Shown here: positions 23,959 through 32,781 of the stretch, in pieces
How positions within the stretch are numbered: the stretch's first letter is position 1
How the letters are laid out: each line of letters opens with the position of its first letter
Assembly: GCA_027492915.1 (NCBI GenBank)
Contig: JAPUDW010000439.1
Coordinates: 1 to 33,545, forward strand
Direction of reading: 5' to 3'
DNA from: Bacteroidota bacterium
Lineage (GTDB): Bacteria > Chloroflexota > Anaerolineae > Aggregatilineales > Phototrophicaceae
DNA length: 33,545 bases
Position numbers and translations under genes: made by a program
Notes under the pieces: model-generated
Seen by the model: only the letters and a program-made list of their open reading frames with translations
Databases searched by the model: none
What the model was told of the DNA's origin: nothing

Positions 23959-24674
23959 AACTCTGGCTCGAATTTATAGCCAACACCCCACACAGTTTGG
24001 AGGTAAGTCGGTTGTGCAGGATCAGATTCAAGCTTTTCACGTAATCGTCGAATATGCACCGTCACCGTGCTTTCATCGCCGTAAAATTCATAACCCCACA
24101 CTTGATTGAGCAGTTGTTCGCGGGTAAATACCTGCTGAGGATGCCGTGCAAACAACCACAGGAGGTCAAACTCACGCGCTGTCAAAGTAATGGGCTGCCC
24201 CTTCAAAATTACTGATCGCCGAATTGGATCAACCTGTAAATGCTTAAACTCAACAGGTTTTTCAGCCATTTCATTATCGCTACCTACCCGCCGTAATACT
24301 GCTTTCACCCGTGCTACCAATTCGCGTGGGCTGAATGGCTTGACTACATAATCATCAACACCGAGATCAAAACCAGCTAAGCGGTCAACCTCATTCCCCC
24401 GTGAAGTTAGCATGATGATCGGAACACCACTTTGTGTCCCTGCATATTCAGGCGCATTTCGAACCGTGCGAGCAACTGAAAATCCATCAATCCCACCGGG
24501 CAGCATAATATCGAGCAGGATTAAATCAGCATGTTTCTCGCGCAGCAGCGCCAATCCGCTTACGCCCGTATCAGCCTCAATAACGCTGAAGCCGTCAACT
24601 TCTAAATAGCGGCGCACCACATCGCGGAGGGTCGCTTCATCATCAATAATACAAATCGTTTGTGTTTTTGACAT
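23955..24674 (-). CDS. OmpR/PhoB-family response regulator
   Basis: The protein has 239 residues. The receiver domain holds Asp11/Asp12 (IIDDE), phospho-acceptor Asp55 (LILLDIMLPG), Thr90 and Lys112 (VVKPFS). The C-terminal OmpR-type winged helix (about 140-236) has LTAREFDLLWLFARHPQQVFTREQLL and VHIRRLREKLE. Phosphorylated by the overlapping kinase, it would bind direct repeats at target promoters as a dimer. It lies 51 bases downstream of the second GT-C membrane gene on the same strand, so the pair may be read from that transcript or from a promoter in the gap. Confidence 0.94.
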   Translation of the reverse strand: MSKTQTICIIDDEATLRDVVRRYLEVDGFSVIEADTGVSGLALLREKHADLILLDIMLPGGIDGFSVARTVRNAPEYAGTQSGVPIIMLTSRGNEVDRLAGFDLGVDDYVVKPFSPRELVARVKAVLRRVGSDNEMAEKPVEFKHLQVDPIRRSVILKGQPITLTAREFDLLWLFARHPQQVFTREQLLNQVWGYEFYGDESTVTVHIRRLREKLESDPAQPTYLQTVWGVGYKFEPEL

Positions 24675-24725
24675 GAGGATTATTATAGTTTGGGTGGATT
24701 ACAAAATGATTACACCAAAACAATC

Positions 24726-27023
24726 TCATGGAATTTTAAGTGGAACGGGCATCACGAAGGCATTATCAGGCGATGTGGTTGGCAGTCGCATCAAATCTTC
24801 CGGATTATACCAACCCACGAGAATACGATACGTTCCCGCTGTTATCGGTTGCTCAGACCTAATCTCGTGCCGTGTAACGAACGTTTCACCCGCCTGCCAG
24901 TATCGCGTGGGCAGCATAGGTGGCGCGTCACCCTGCCCTACCAAATTATTTTGCTCATCAAGTGCTTGCACAAAAACCGTGTAATTCGCTGGCAGCGTCC
25001 CTAATGCTCGCCACGACAACGTAAGTGTATTTCCATCTAAATGGTAGCCGCTCAGTTCGATTACGCTACCAAACTGAACATTCTTGATCTCAACCACATC
25101 AACAATGTTTTGTGTTACAGCGTTCGGAGCAAATCCACCCGCATCCAGCATCACACTGTTTAAGGGCTGGCCATTTTGGTCAACCGCGGCGACTAACGCT
25201 TTAGACTCATAATCCCACCACCCAACCTGTATACGCAGCCTCGAAATACCTTCGCTCAAAGCATCTAATGGGATTGCATATGTATCAGCATAAATGGCAT
25301 CAGCATTCCATTTTGAAGTTTGCAACCGCCCTGCACCGGGGTAACTATCGACCTTTCCAATAACGCTGCCATCATCCAATGTCGCATGAAGGTACAAACT
25401 GTAATCAGTCACTGAAGGTTGAATGACCTGCCAGTAAACAGTTACAGGCAGCACATCACCGGCAAAATATCGTTGATCCGGTGCATCGTAACCAACCAAA
25501 GCTACATCCCCAAAACGGGCATAAACTGAACGCACAGTATCAGGTACACGCTCAATCGCCACAGGGGAATCATATGCAGGCGCAATTGTGGCAAATGGTA
25601 CAATCAGGGCAAAACCTGCCATTACGCAAGCAGTGCCATAATAAGCATTATCGACTAACCATTTTGGCACAAACGGTCGCACCCAATAGCGACCAACAGC
25701 AATCAGCCCCGCGGCAAACAAAATTGAAATGGCTGAATTAAACGGGAATAACAATCGCCCCTGCGATGCATAAGTTTGTGATGTCCAGGCAGCAACGCTC
25801 ACCGTCCCCGCCGTTATAATCAGCGCAAATAAGACTAAACTAATTCGTCGATCTAACCATACCCTATTTTCAACCTTCAACAACCATATTTCACGCGAAC
25901 GCCATGTCATAATGACTACTGTCAACAAGCCCAACAAACTAAGCACTGTCAGCGCATCCATCACATCATAAAACCAGCGGAACGTCATAATGTTGACTGC
26001 ACCGAACAACGCCCAATATGCAAATCGAAATCCTTGGAACTCGTCCACCAGCGTTTGCAAACTAAACCCACCAATGCGCGGCCCTGCTACCGCTACCATC
26101 GTTTGTGTCCCGACCAGTTCACCGTACAGCATCACATTGCGTAGATACCACCAACCAGCGACGACGACCCACACACTGCCGATCAAAAAAATGAACATGA
26201 AAAAGCCGCGCCATTCCAACCTTGAGAAAAGGTTTTGCCCATTCCGCATCGCGTAAAACTGCGGTCTTAACAGCACCCACACAGCCGCTAACCCCACAAA
26301 AGGCATTAAAACCAGACCACTGAGCTTAGTCAAGGAAGCCAGCGTAATCAGCAGCGCTATCGCAAAACTGCGCCGTGTTGAAAACTGCACTTGCTTGATC
26401 ATCACGACCATCTGCCAGATCACAACACTATTGAAGGCCGTCACCAAATTATCATTATTTGCCGACGAACTGATAAATAGAAACATGGGATTAAACGCGG
26501 TCAAAACTGTCGCTAAAATCGGTAATGCTGGCTGCCAGACACCGATCTCACGAGCAGTCGCATATATAGCAATAACCGTCACACATGCGCACAAAATGCT
26601 AAACAATCGCACAATGTAAACGGCTAGCACACTTCCTTGCAAAGCAGGGTGTGGCGTATCATGCAAAACGAGGTTCTTATTCCCAACATAACCCGGTACG
26701 CCAGCTACGGCATGAGGGTTTGCCTGTCGAACCGTGTCAAAATCACTGCGGTCTATACCACTGACGAGCAGCGCCCCAATCAGGTAATAAAGGGGTGGTT
26801 GGCTGCCTTCCTGTTCATATGCCGTTTTCACACCCGGCTCCTGTACCGGCAGTTGTCCATTATTGGCAATCCAGTCGATCATACCAATGTGCCACAGTTC
26901 GTCAGATGCTTCGAGTGGCGGTGTTGCCCACGTATAAATGCCGCATAAAATGACAAAAGCCCCAAGTATGATGACAAGGGGCAGATTGACTTTAAGCCGA
27001 AAGTATCGGGATATGCTGTTCAT
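24726..27023 (-). CDS. Large GT-C/PMT-like membrane protein with C-terminal beta domain
   Basis: The protein has 765 residues. It starts with an N-terminal TM helix. The first outer loop carries an acidic cluster EASDELWH (38-45), as in lipid-linked-sugar glycosyltransferases of the GT39/PMT and DUF2142 type, where an Asp there is catalytic. Roughly ten or eleven further TM helices run to about residue 480. From about 500 the protein is beta-rich with no TM helices, in two similar modules: Y-x-LYLHATLDDGS, and later YTVFVQALDEQNN then AGTYRILVGWY. These should face the outside. It probably transfers sugar from a lipid carrier to an acceptor at the cell surface. Donor and acceptor are unknown. 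A related tail is on the second GT gene at 30899. Confidence 0.78.
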   Translation of the reverse strand: MNSISRYFRLKVNLPLVIILGAFVILCGIYTWATPPLEASDELWHIGMIDWIANNGQLPVQEPGVKTAYEQEGSQPPLYYLIGALLVSGIDRSDFDTVRQANPHAVAGVPGYVGNKNLVLHDTPHPALQGSVLAVYIVRLFSILCACVTVIAIYATAREIGVWQPALPILATVLTAFNPMFLFISSSANNDNLVTAFNSVVIWQMVVMIKQVQFSTRRSFAIALLITLASLTKLSGLVLMPFVGLAAVWVLLRPQFYAMRNGQNLFSRLEWRGFFMFIFLIGSVWVVVAGWWYLRNVMLYGELVGTQTMVAVAGPRIGGFSLQTLVDEFQGFRFAYWALFGAVNIMTFRWFYDVMDALTVLSLLGLLTVVIMTWRSREIWLLKVENRVWLDRRISLVLFALIITAGTVSVAAWTSQTYASQGRLLFPFNSAISILFAAGLIAVGRYWVRPFVPKWLVDNAYYGTACVMAGFALIVPFATIAPAYDSPVAIERVPDTVRSVYARFGDVALVGYDAPDQRYFAGDVLPVTVYWQVIQPSVTDYSLYLHATLDDGSVIGKVDSYPGAGRLQTSKWNADAIYADTYAIPLDALSEGISRLRIQVGWWDYESKALVAAVDQNGQPLNSVMLDAGGFAPNAVTQNIVDVVEIKNVQFGSVIELSGYHLDGNTLTLSWRALGTLPANYTVFVQALDEQNNLVGQGDAPPMLPTRYWQAGETFVTRHEIRSEQPITAGTYRILVGWYNPEDLMRLPTTSPDNAFVMPVPLKIP

Positions 27024-27119
27024 AACGAGACATTCTAGCCAGCTAGCTATGGCTCGGCAAGTTCGAAAATCTGCTGATTAGCCTACGCATCACCACTTTG
27101 AGTGCTTAACGACACAACT

Positions 27120-28934
27120 TTAAGAACCTTCGGCCAACATTTGACGTGAATTCTCGATGTAACTCAACGATTGATGGCGAAAATACGTGTTATACAATTC
27201 GGCGTAGTGACCACCCGTTGTCATCAAAGCCTCGTGGTTGCCCTGCTCGATAATCTTTCCTTCGCGCAGCACAATGATGCGGTCAGCACTGCGCACGGTG
27301 CTCAAGCGGTGAGCAATTAATATAGACGTAGATTGAGCCAAAATTTTATCGAGCGCTTCTTGAATTTGCGTTTCGGTAAATGGATCAATGCTGGCGGTAG
27401 CCTCATCCAGAATAAAGATTGGAGGCCGCTGCAAAAGTACACGCAGCAAACTCACCAACTGCCGCTGCCCCATGCTCAACCGAGCACCACGTTCCCCCAC
27501 ATCGGTCTGCAATCCGTCCGGCAGCGTTTCTAACCACTCACCGCCACCAATACTGCGAGCAACTGCTTCAACTTCCTCGTCGGTTGCATCCATCTTGCTG
27601 TAACGGATGTTATCCGCAATCGTTCCACTAAAGAGGAATGGCGATTGAGAAACGATACCCAACTTACTGCGGAACGATTGCACATTTAAAGAGCGTATAT
27701 CACGGTCATCAATGAGTAACTCACCGCTTTGAAATTCATAAAAACGCGCGATCAACTTAGCAATCGTGCTTTTCCCCGCGCCCGTGTGCCCCACGAAGGC
27801 GATACTCTCACCGGGTCGAATGAGCAAACTGAAGTGATCGAGAACCGGATTATCTGCTTTATACTCAAACACCAAATCTTTAAACTCGATTTTCCCATAG
27901 AGTTTCTCGGTTGGCACATCTGCAATCTGGTTGACCTTATTCGTCGAGTCAATCAGCGCAAATATACGTTCTGCTGCGCTCAAGCCCTGCTGAAGTTGTC
28001 CCCAAAAGCTTGCGAGATTGATAATTGGGAACCAGAAGCGATCAACACTCTGAATAAACAAATACCATGAACCAACATTGATCGTTCCGGCTATTGCCGC
28101 CATCCCGCCAAAATAAATAATCGACGCCGTACCGAAACCCGAAAGAATATTCAAAACGGGAAAAATGAGTGCTAAAACATAGCCGCGTTTTAGGTTAATC
28201 GAATACGAGAGTTTATTAACATTAACGAATTCATCATAAATCAAATTTTCACGTCGGAAGTTTTTAGCAATACTAATCCCCGAAACACTTTCTTGAATAT
28301 TGTCATTTACCGCCGCCATCGCCCGCGAACCTTGCCGCCCGACAATCCGCGACAGATGACGGAACACCAAGGACATACCGATAAAAATGGGCAACCATAA
28401 CACGACAACGACGGATAGTTCGACTGACCGCGTCACCAGCACGACACCCAAGATGATGAGTTGAACAAGCTGGACAAAAATATCCGTAAAAATGACCAGA
28501 ATATTGCCAAATTCTTGCGTGTCGCTGGTAATACGGCTGACAATTTTTCCCGACTTGTTATCGTCGTAAAATCCAAGGTCACGGTTTACAGCCGCCGCGA
28601 ATGCATCACTCCGCATTTGCCCGATGCCTTCACCAATCAAACGTGTAATCATTCGACCACGCCACCAATTAAGCAAGTAATCAATAATCGCCGCGATAAA
28701 CAAACCACCAAGCAGCAAGAGCAGAGGTCGATTGTCATCTTTGTTTTGCAGCAAGTCGATTGATGAAGCAATCAATACTGGAAAAACCGAGCCTAATAAC
28801 GAGAAGAAAATCAATAAGGCAATAATCGTCCACAACGTGCGTTTTTGATGTGAGAAATAGCTGCCAATGCGCCGCAGCAAGTAGCTATCGCTGTATAAAC
28901 GGTCATATGAATCTTGGTTGAGTGAATTAAACAT
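27120..28934 (-). CDS. ABC exporter half-transporter, canonical ATP-site subunit
   Basis: The protein has 604 residues from ATG 28934; the longer frame from 29075 overlaps the partner gene and is rejected. Six TM helices cover about 35-325. The nucleotide domain has Walker A GHTGAGKST (382-390), Walker B ILDEA with catalytic Glu511, and His542 (AHRL). Its signature, however, is LSMGQ (486-490) instead of LSGGQ. It follows the partner after 7 bases. The two make a heterodimeric type IV exporter: this subunit's Walker motifs with the partner's LSGGQ form the working site, and the partner's weak Walker motifs with this LSMGQ form the degenerate site. Substrate unknown; such pairs export drugs, lipids or peptides. 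Confidence 0.93.
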   Translation of the reverse strand: MFNSLNQDSYDRLYSDSYLLRRIGSYFSHQKRTLWTIIALLIFFSLLGSVFPVLIASSIDLLQNKDDNRPLLLLLGGLFIAAIIDYLLNWWRGRMITRLIGEGIGQMRSDAFAAAVNRDLGFYDDNKSGKIVSRITSDTQEFGNILVIFTDIFVQLVQLIILGVVLVTRSVELSVVVVLWLPIFIGMSLVFRHLSRIVGRQGSRAMAAVNDNIQESVSGISIAKNFRRENLIYDEFVNVNKLSYSINLKRGYVLALIFPVLNILSGFGTASIIYFGGMAAIAGTINVGSWYLFIQSVDRFWFPIINLASFWGQLQQGLSAAERIFALIDSTNKVNQIADVPTEKLYGKIEFKDLVFEYKADNPVLDHFSLLIRPGESIAFVGHTGAGKSTIAKLIARFYEFQSGELLIDDRDIRSLNVQSFRSKLGIVSQSPFLFSGTIADNIRYSKMDATDEEVEAVARSIGGGEWLETLPDGLQTDVGERGARLSMGQRQLVSLLRVLLQRPPIFILDEATASIDPFTETQIQEALDKILAQSTSILIAHRLSTVRSADRIIVLREGKIIEQGNHEALMTTGGHYAELYNTYFRHQSLSYIENSRQMLAEGS

Positions 28935-28941
28935 GCCCGTA

Positions 28942-30726
28942 TTAACCTTGCACTGTATCTGATTGCGGCTGAGATTCTTCGTAACGCGCGAATATCCGTC
29001 GATACGAATCGGACGATGCAAGCAGTTCTTCGTGTTTGCCCTGTGCGACCACTCGCCCTTTCCGCAGGACAACAATATGATCAGCCCATCGAATTTGGGA
29101 CAATCTTGCGGTGATCAAAATCGTGGTTCGCCCCTTAGAGGCCGCCCAAATCGCCTGTTGAATCCGGTCTTCAGTCGCGCTGTCGATGGCGCTTGTGCTG
29201 TCATCCAAAATAAGGATTGGCGGGTCTGTCAAAAATGCCCGTGCAATTGCAATCCGCTGCCGTTGACCACCGCTCAATGTCACGCCGCGCTGCCCAACAA
29301 CCGTATCATAACCTTCAGAAAAGCTCTCGATAAACTCATGCGCTTGTGCTTTTCGGGCAACATCCTCAACTTCGGCCTGCGTTGCTACCTGTTTACCAAA
29401 ACGGATATTATCAGCAACCGACCGACTGAATAGAAATATATCTTGTTCGATGATACTAATCTGCGAGCGCAGTGATGCCAAATTCCACTCACGTACATCA
29501 ACGCCATCTACCAGCACCTTACCAGAGTCGACATCATAACTCCGGTTAATCAGCTTCGTGATTGTGCTTTTACCCGATCCTGTTTGCCCGACAATCGCTA
29601 CCGTCTGACCCGGCTCAACCGTAAATGAAATATTCTGAAGCGATGGGTTATTGTCCGTATAGCCAAAGCTTACATTTTCAAAAGTGATCCGCCCGGTGAT
29701 AGTTGCCGTCTTACCACTCTGGTTCTGATCAAGATCAGTCTGGGCATTGATGATGCTTAGAATACGCCCTGCCCCCGCATAACCCAGTGCAACTTGCGAC
29801 AGCGAACGCAGCGATGAGTAAACTGGAAACTGGTATAGAAACAGCAATCCTAAAAAGGTGACGATTTTACCCTCATCAATCAAGCCTAATTCATACAAGT
29901 AGATCGCATGAATTAAGCCCAAGATCGTCAACATGGATAACAGCAAAAATGAAATATATCGTGCCTCGATATAACCTTGCTTGATAAAAAACCCACGCAC
30001 TTTGCCTACTAACAGGTTAAAACGTTGAATTTCCTGTTCTTCGCGCGCTGCCCCCTTGACCACCTGCAAGCCGTCAAGCGTCTCAGCCAAATGGGCATTC
30101 ATATCGCCAAAAGTAGAACGCACTTGTTGGGCAATCGGGTTCAGTGTCCGTACAAAGCGATATTGAGCAAAGAAATAAAGTGTCAAAAACACAGCAGGAA
30201 GTAGGATCAAGGAAGGATATATTGTTGGCGCTACAAACAAAGGCACAATTAGGAAAAAGCCCGAACCGATAATCAAGTTCATTCCGGGATTCATCATCAA
30301 ATTCATCTCACGCACGTCGTTGGTAACTCTTGCCATAATCTCACCGACGGGCTGCATGTCATGAAACGCCATACTTTTACCGAGCAAGCTCGCATACAAT
30401 TCATCGCGCACATCACGCTCAACGCGCTGCGAAAATGTTTCTGCGCACAAATTACGCATCAGTTGCAAACACCCACGTACAAACTGTGACAGGATGAGGC
30501 CAATCGTGGCGTTTACAATCACATCGGATTGATTACCGGCTAATACTGCGTTCAGGGATACACCAGCATAATAAGGCACAGCAACTGCCAATGCCGCATT
30601 ACTAAACGCGCCTATAATCATCAAAATTCCGACAAGTGGATGCCGGATAATGTGTGAAAGAATGAACCGAAATGGGTTTGTATGATTCGTTTTGAACGGA
30701 ACGTGAGCAATAAATTCAGCAGACAT
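28942..30726 (-). CDS. ABC exporter half-transporter, degenerate ATP-site subunit
   Basis: The protein has 594 residues, with six TM helices at about 30-320. The nucleotide domain keeps Walker A GQTGSGKST (380-388), Q-loop Gln428 and signature LSGGQ (484-488). The Walker B is ILILDDST, so the catalytic Glu is Asp509, and the switch His is Ala540 (ITARL). The site on this subunit should therefore hold ATP without hydrolysing it, as in TM287 of the TM287/288 transporter. It is the first of the two coupled ABC genes. A 7-bp hairpin (30797-30821) separates it from the upstream GT39-type gene. Confidence 0.93.
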   Translation of the reverse strand: MSAEFIAHVPFKTNHTNPFRFILSHIIRHPLVGILMIIGAFSNAALAVAVPYYAGVSLNAVLAGNQSDVIVNATIGLILSQFVRGCLQLMRNLCAETFSQRVERDVRDELYASLLGKSMAFHDMQPVGEIMARVTNDVREMNLMMNPGMNLIIGSGFFLIVPLFVAPTIYPSLILLPAVFLTLYFFAQYRFVRTLNPIAQQVRSTFGDMNAHLAETLDGLQVVKGAAREEQEIQRFNLLVGKVRGFFIKQGYIEARYISFLLLSMLTILGLIHAIYLYELGLIDEGKIVTFLGLLFLYQFPVYSSLRSLSQVALGYAGAGRILSIINAQTDLDQNQSGKTATITGRITFENVSFGYTDNNPSLQNISFTVEPGQTVAIVGQTGSGKSTITKLINRSYDVDSGKVLVDGVDVREWNLASLRSQISIIEQDIFLFSRSVADNIRFGKQVATQAEVEDVARKAQAHEFIESFSEGYDTVVGQRGVTLSGGQRQRIAIARAFLTDPPILILDDSTSAIDSATEDRIQQAIWAASKGRTTILITARLSQIRWADHIVVLRKGRVVAQGKHEELLASSDSYRRIFARYEESQPQSDTVQG

Positions 30727-30796
30727 AGTTAATCACATATTCTATTTGAAATAAACCGAGGTTGAACAACTTTGTGCGGCTAAAATGAGCATAACC

Positions 30797-30827
30797 AGAC
30801 GCTTATGAGACCACAGCGTCTATTTAT
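30797..30827. terminator. Hairpin between GT39-type gene and ABC pair
   Basis: AGACGCT (30797-30803) pairs with AGCGTCT (30815-30821), with an 11-base loop, and ATTTAT follows. It lies between the end of the GT39-type gene (30899, minus strand) and the ABC start (30726). The T-run is weak, so termination is uncertain. Confidence 0.35.
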
Positions 30828-30898
30828 CCTAGCACACCTGTTGCAAACGATATAATGCCAATCCACCTATAAAAGTTTGTACAAAAGTACAATTGAAA

Positions 30899-32698
30899 CT
30901 AGGGAATAGCGATTTGATCGAGTAACAAGCGGTCACTGCCATCTGATAAAGCTAATCGTTGACCAGTCTGCCAGTCATACACAATCAATGCTAGCTGGTA
31001 AGTGCCAGGCGCAATCGGTTCGGGTAAAGCAATTGTCCGGTAATCAATGTAAATCTTGTCCGGTTGCATAGCTACCGTGTCGATAGTTTCAGCACCGTAA
31101 TGTGAAATCGACCCATCAACTTGTGCCACAATATTGCCGGTACCATCAAGTAATTGTAAGCTTATAGAATAATTTTGTGTGGGTGGTTGTACTACCCTCC
31201 ACCACAAGTGGACATTAACAGAGTCATGGGTCACTGAGGCAATGTCCGCTCCCCAAAATGGCATTTCGCTTCCGAAAACTTCAGGTGTTTTCCACGGCGG
31301 TGCAACCATGAGCTGAACCAAATAACACCAGTAGCGATTACAATCTCCTAAAACCTTTTGTACAGGGTAATCAGGTTCAAGTTTAGCAAAATCGGCCTGA
31401 ACACCCTCATCAAACCAATCGACTGTGGTAAACCAAATACGTCGTGCTGAACGCCCTTGTTCGATATCCTCGGTATGCAACAGTGAAGAGGGTAAATAAT
31501 GCGCCATCTGCCACAGCACAACATTATTCGCCATATCACCCTTATCAATTAGCATAATGTCCTCGGGTTGTGACATACGAGCAATATCTTGATAAATTGC
31601 GCGGTGTGGAATGCGGTTCAAACCAAATTGTGAAGGCAATGACCACAAGCTGATTACGGCAAAGGCTATTAATGCTACCCATTGCACCCTACGTGGGAGA
31701 GCTGAGAACCCGACAGCAAGCGCCAAAGCGAAACCAATCGACAAATAAGTAATATAACGCGGCGTATATACCGCAAACATCATATTGATAAGCAGTGCAA
31801 TGATCGGTACAGCCAATGCCCACGCTAAAACAAGCCAGTAACGTTTTTGCTTCCAGCTTCCGATAAACCCAATCCCTAATAACAACAAATATAATCCCGG
31901 CTGACCACTGCTCATCAAGTTAATGAGGTTAACTATGGCGTTCAATGTTGTCGGCTCGGTTGTGCTGCCAATACCCGCAGCGCCGCGTGCATTACCAAAA
32001 TTCGACTCAATTGCAATCAGCGTTTTGACCTGATGAATAATTACCGGGAACCACGGTGACCATAGCAAAAACGCCAGCAACCACGCGCCAACAATTTGCT
32101 GGAACATCTTACGATTGGGTCGTGCGATAAAAATCAGATATATAAATTGGGCTGCCACCAAAAATATCAAAAAATAATGCTGGTATAGCATCCACGCAAC
32201 CGTCAGCCCATAAACGAGTGCAGCGACTAGAGTTTGTCGTTTTAACCAACGTCCAAAACACCACATAGATAATGTGGCAACCAACATATTGACCGCATAC
32301 GGACGAATTTCAAGCGCATACGTAAAGAAGTAGGCATTTACACCCAAAATCACTATCGCAAATAATCCTATTCGTGCTGATTTAAACCATGTTCGCCCAA
32401 TCTGGTATACCAGAGCTAAATTGAGTATTGTTGCTAAAACGCTGTAAACTCGTGCCGTAAATTCGCCCGTGCCAACAAATTGCTGCCACAACCAAAACGA
32501 TGAAAACCACACCGGCGCGTGCACGTCCTGCATAGCCTGATACCACACCGTATAAGTTAGATCGCGGCTTGTCGTCCGAAAAGCAATTTCCTCATCATCC
32601 CGCATGTAACGGTATTGGATGCTGTCAACATGAAATGCCGCCACCATAAAAATAAGCAGCAATCCAAGCAACCAACTCCGTTTTGAGTTCAATACCAT
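30899..32698 (-). CDS. GT39/PMT-like membrane glycosyltransferase
   Basis: The protein has 599 residues. After the first TM helix, an outer loop carries DDEE (34-37), the place of the catalytic Asp in GT39 enzymes. A further family mark is Glu130-x-Arg132-x-Tyr134 (ALEIRPYA). About ten more TM helices extend to about residue 350. Residues about 370-460 are soluble, and the last roughly 120 form a beta module (YSISLQLLDGTGNIV...PGTYQLALIVYDW) like those of the other GT gene at 24726. The enzyme should move a sugar from a polyprenyl carrier to a surface acceptor. It lies upstream of the ABC pair on the same strand and divergent from the hydroxyacid dehydrogenase gene. Confidence 0.83.
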   Translation of the reverse strand: MVLNSKRSWLLGLLLIFMVAAFHVDSIQYRYMRDDEEIAFRTTSRDLTYTVWYQAMQDVHAPVWFSSFWLWQQFVGTGEFTARVYSVLATILNLALVYQIGRTWFKSARIGLFAIVILGVNAYFFTYALEIRPYAVNMLVATLSMWCFGRWLKRQTLVAALVYGLTVAWMLYQHYFLIFLVAAQFIYLIFIARPNRKMFQQIVGAWLLAFLLWSPWFPVIIHQVKTLIAIESNFGNARGAAGIGSTTEPTTLNAIVNLINLMSSGQPGLYLLLLGIGFIGSWKQKRYWLVLAWALAVPIIALLINMMFAVYTPRYITYLSIGFALALAVGFSALPRRVQWVALIAFAVISLWSLPSQFGLNRIPHRAIYQDIARMSQPEDIMLIDKGDMANNVVLWQMAHYLPSSLLHTEDIEQGRSARRIWFTTVDWFDEGVQADFAKLEPDYPVQKVLGDCNRYWCYLVQLMVAPPWKTPEVFGSEMPFWGADIASVTHDSVNVHLWWRVVQPPTQNYSISLQLLDGTGNIVAQVDGSISHYGAETIDTVAMQPDKIYIDYRTIALPEPIAPGTYQLALIVYDWQTGQRLALSDGSDRLLLDQIAIP

Positions 32699-32781
32699 CT
32701 ACGCTACCTCATTGTTGAAATCGCCATTTGCCGCTACAGTCTTGGCATACAATTAACAGCGTCAACCCTACAGGGGGAAAT

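Noticed and set aside
27038..27055. AGCCA...TGGCT stem with AGCTAGCT inside, between GT-C and ABC genes
   Set aside because: The stem is only 5 bp, with no T-run, so it is too weak to call a terminator or operator.
28935..29075. 47-residue N-terminal extension of the second ABC subunit
   Set aside because: It overlaps the end of the partner gene and is Cys/Arg-rich, unlike an exporter N-terminus. ATG 28934 fits the family start.
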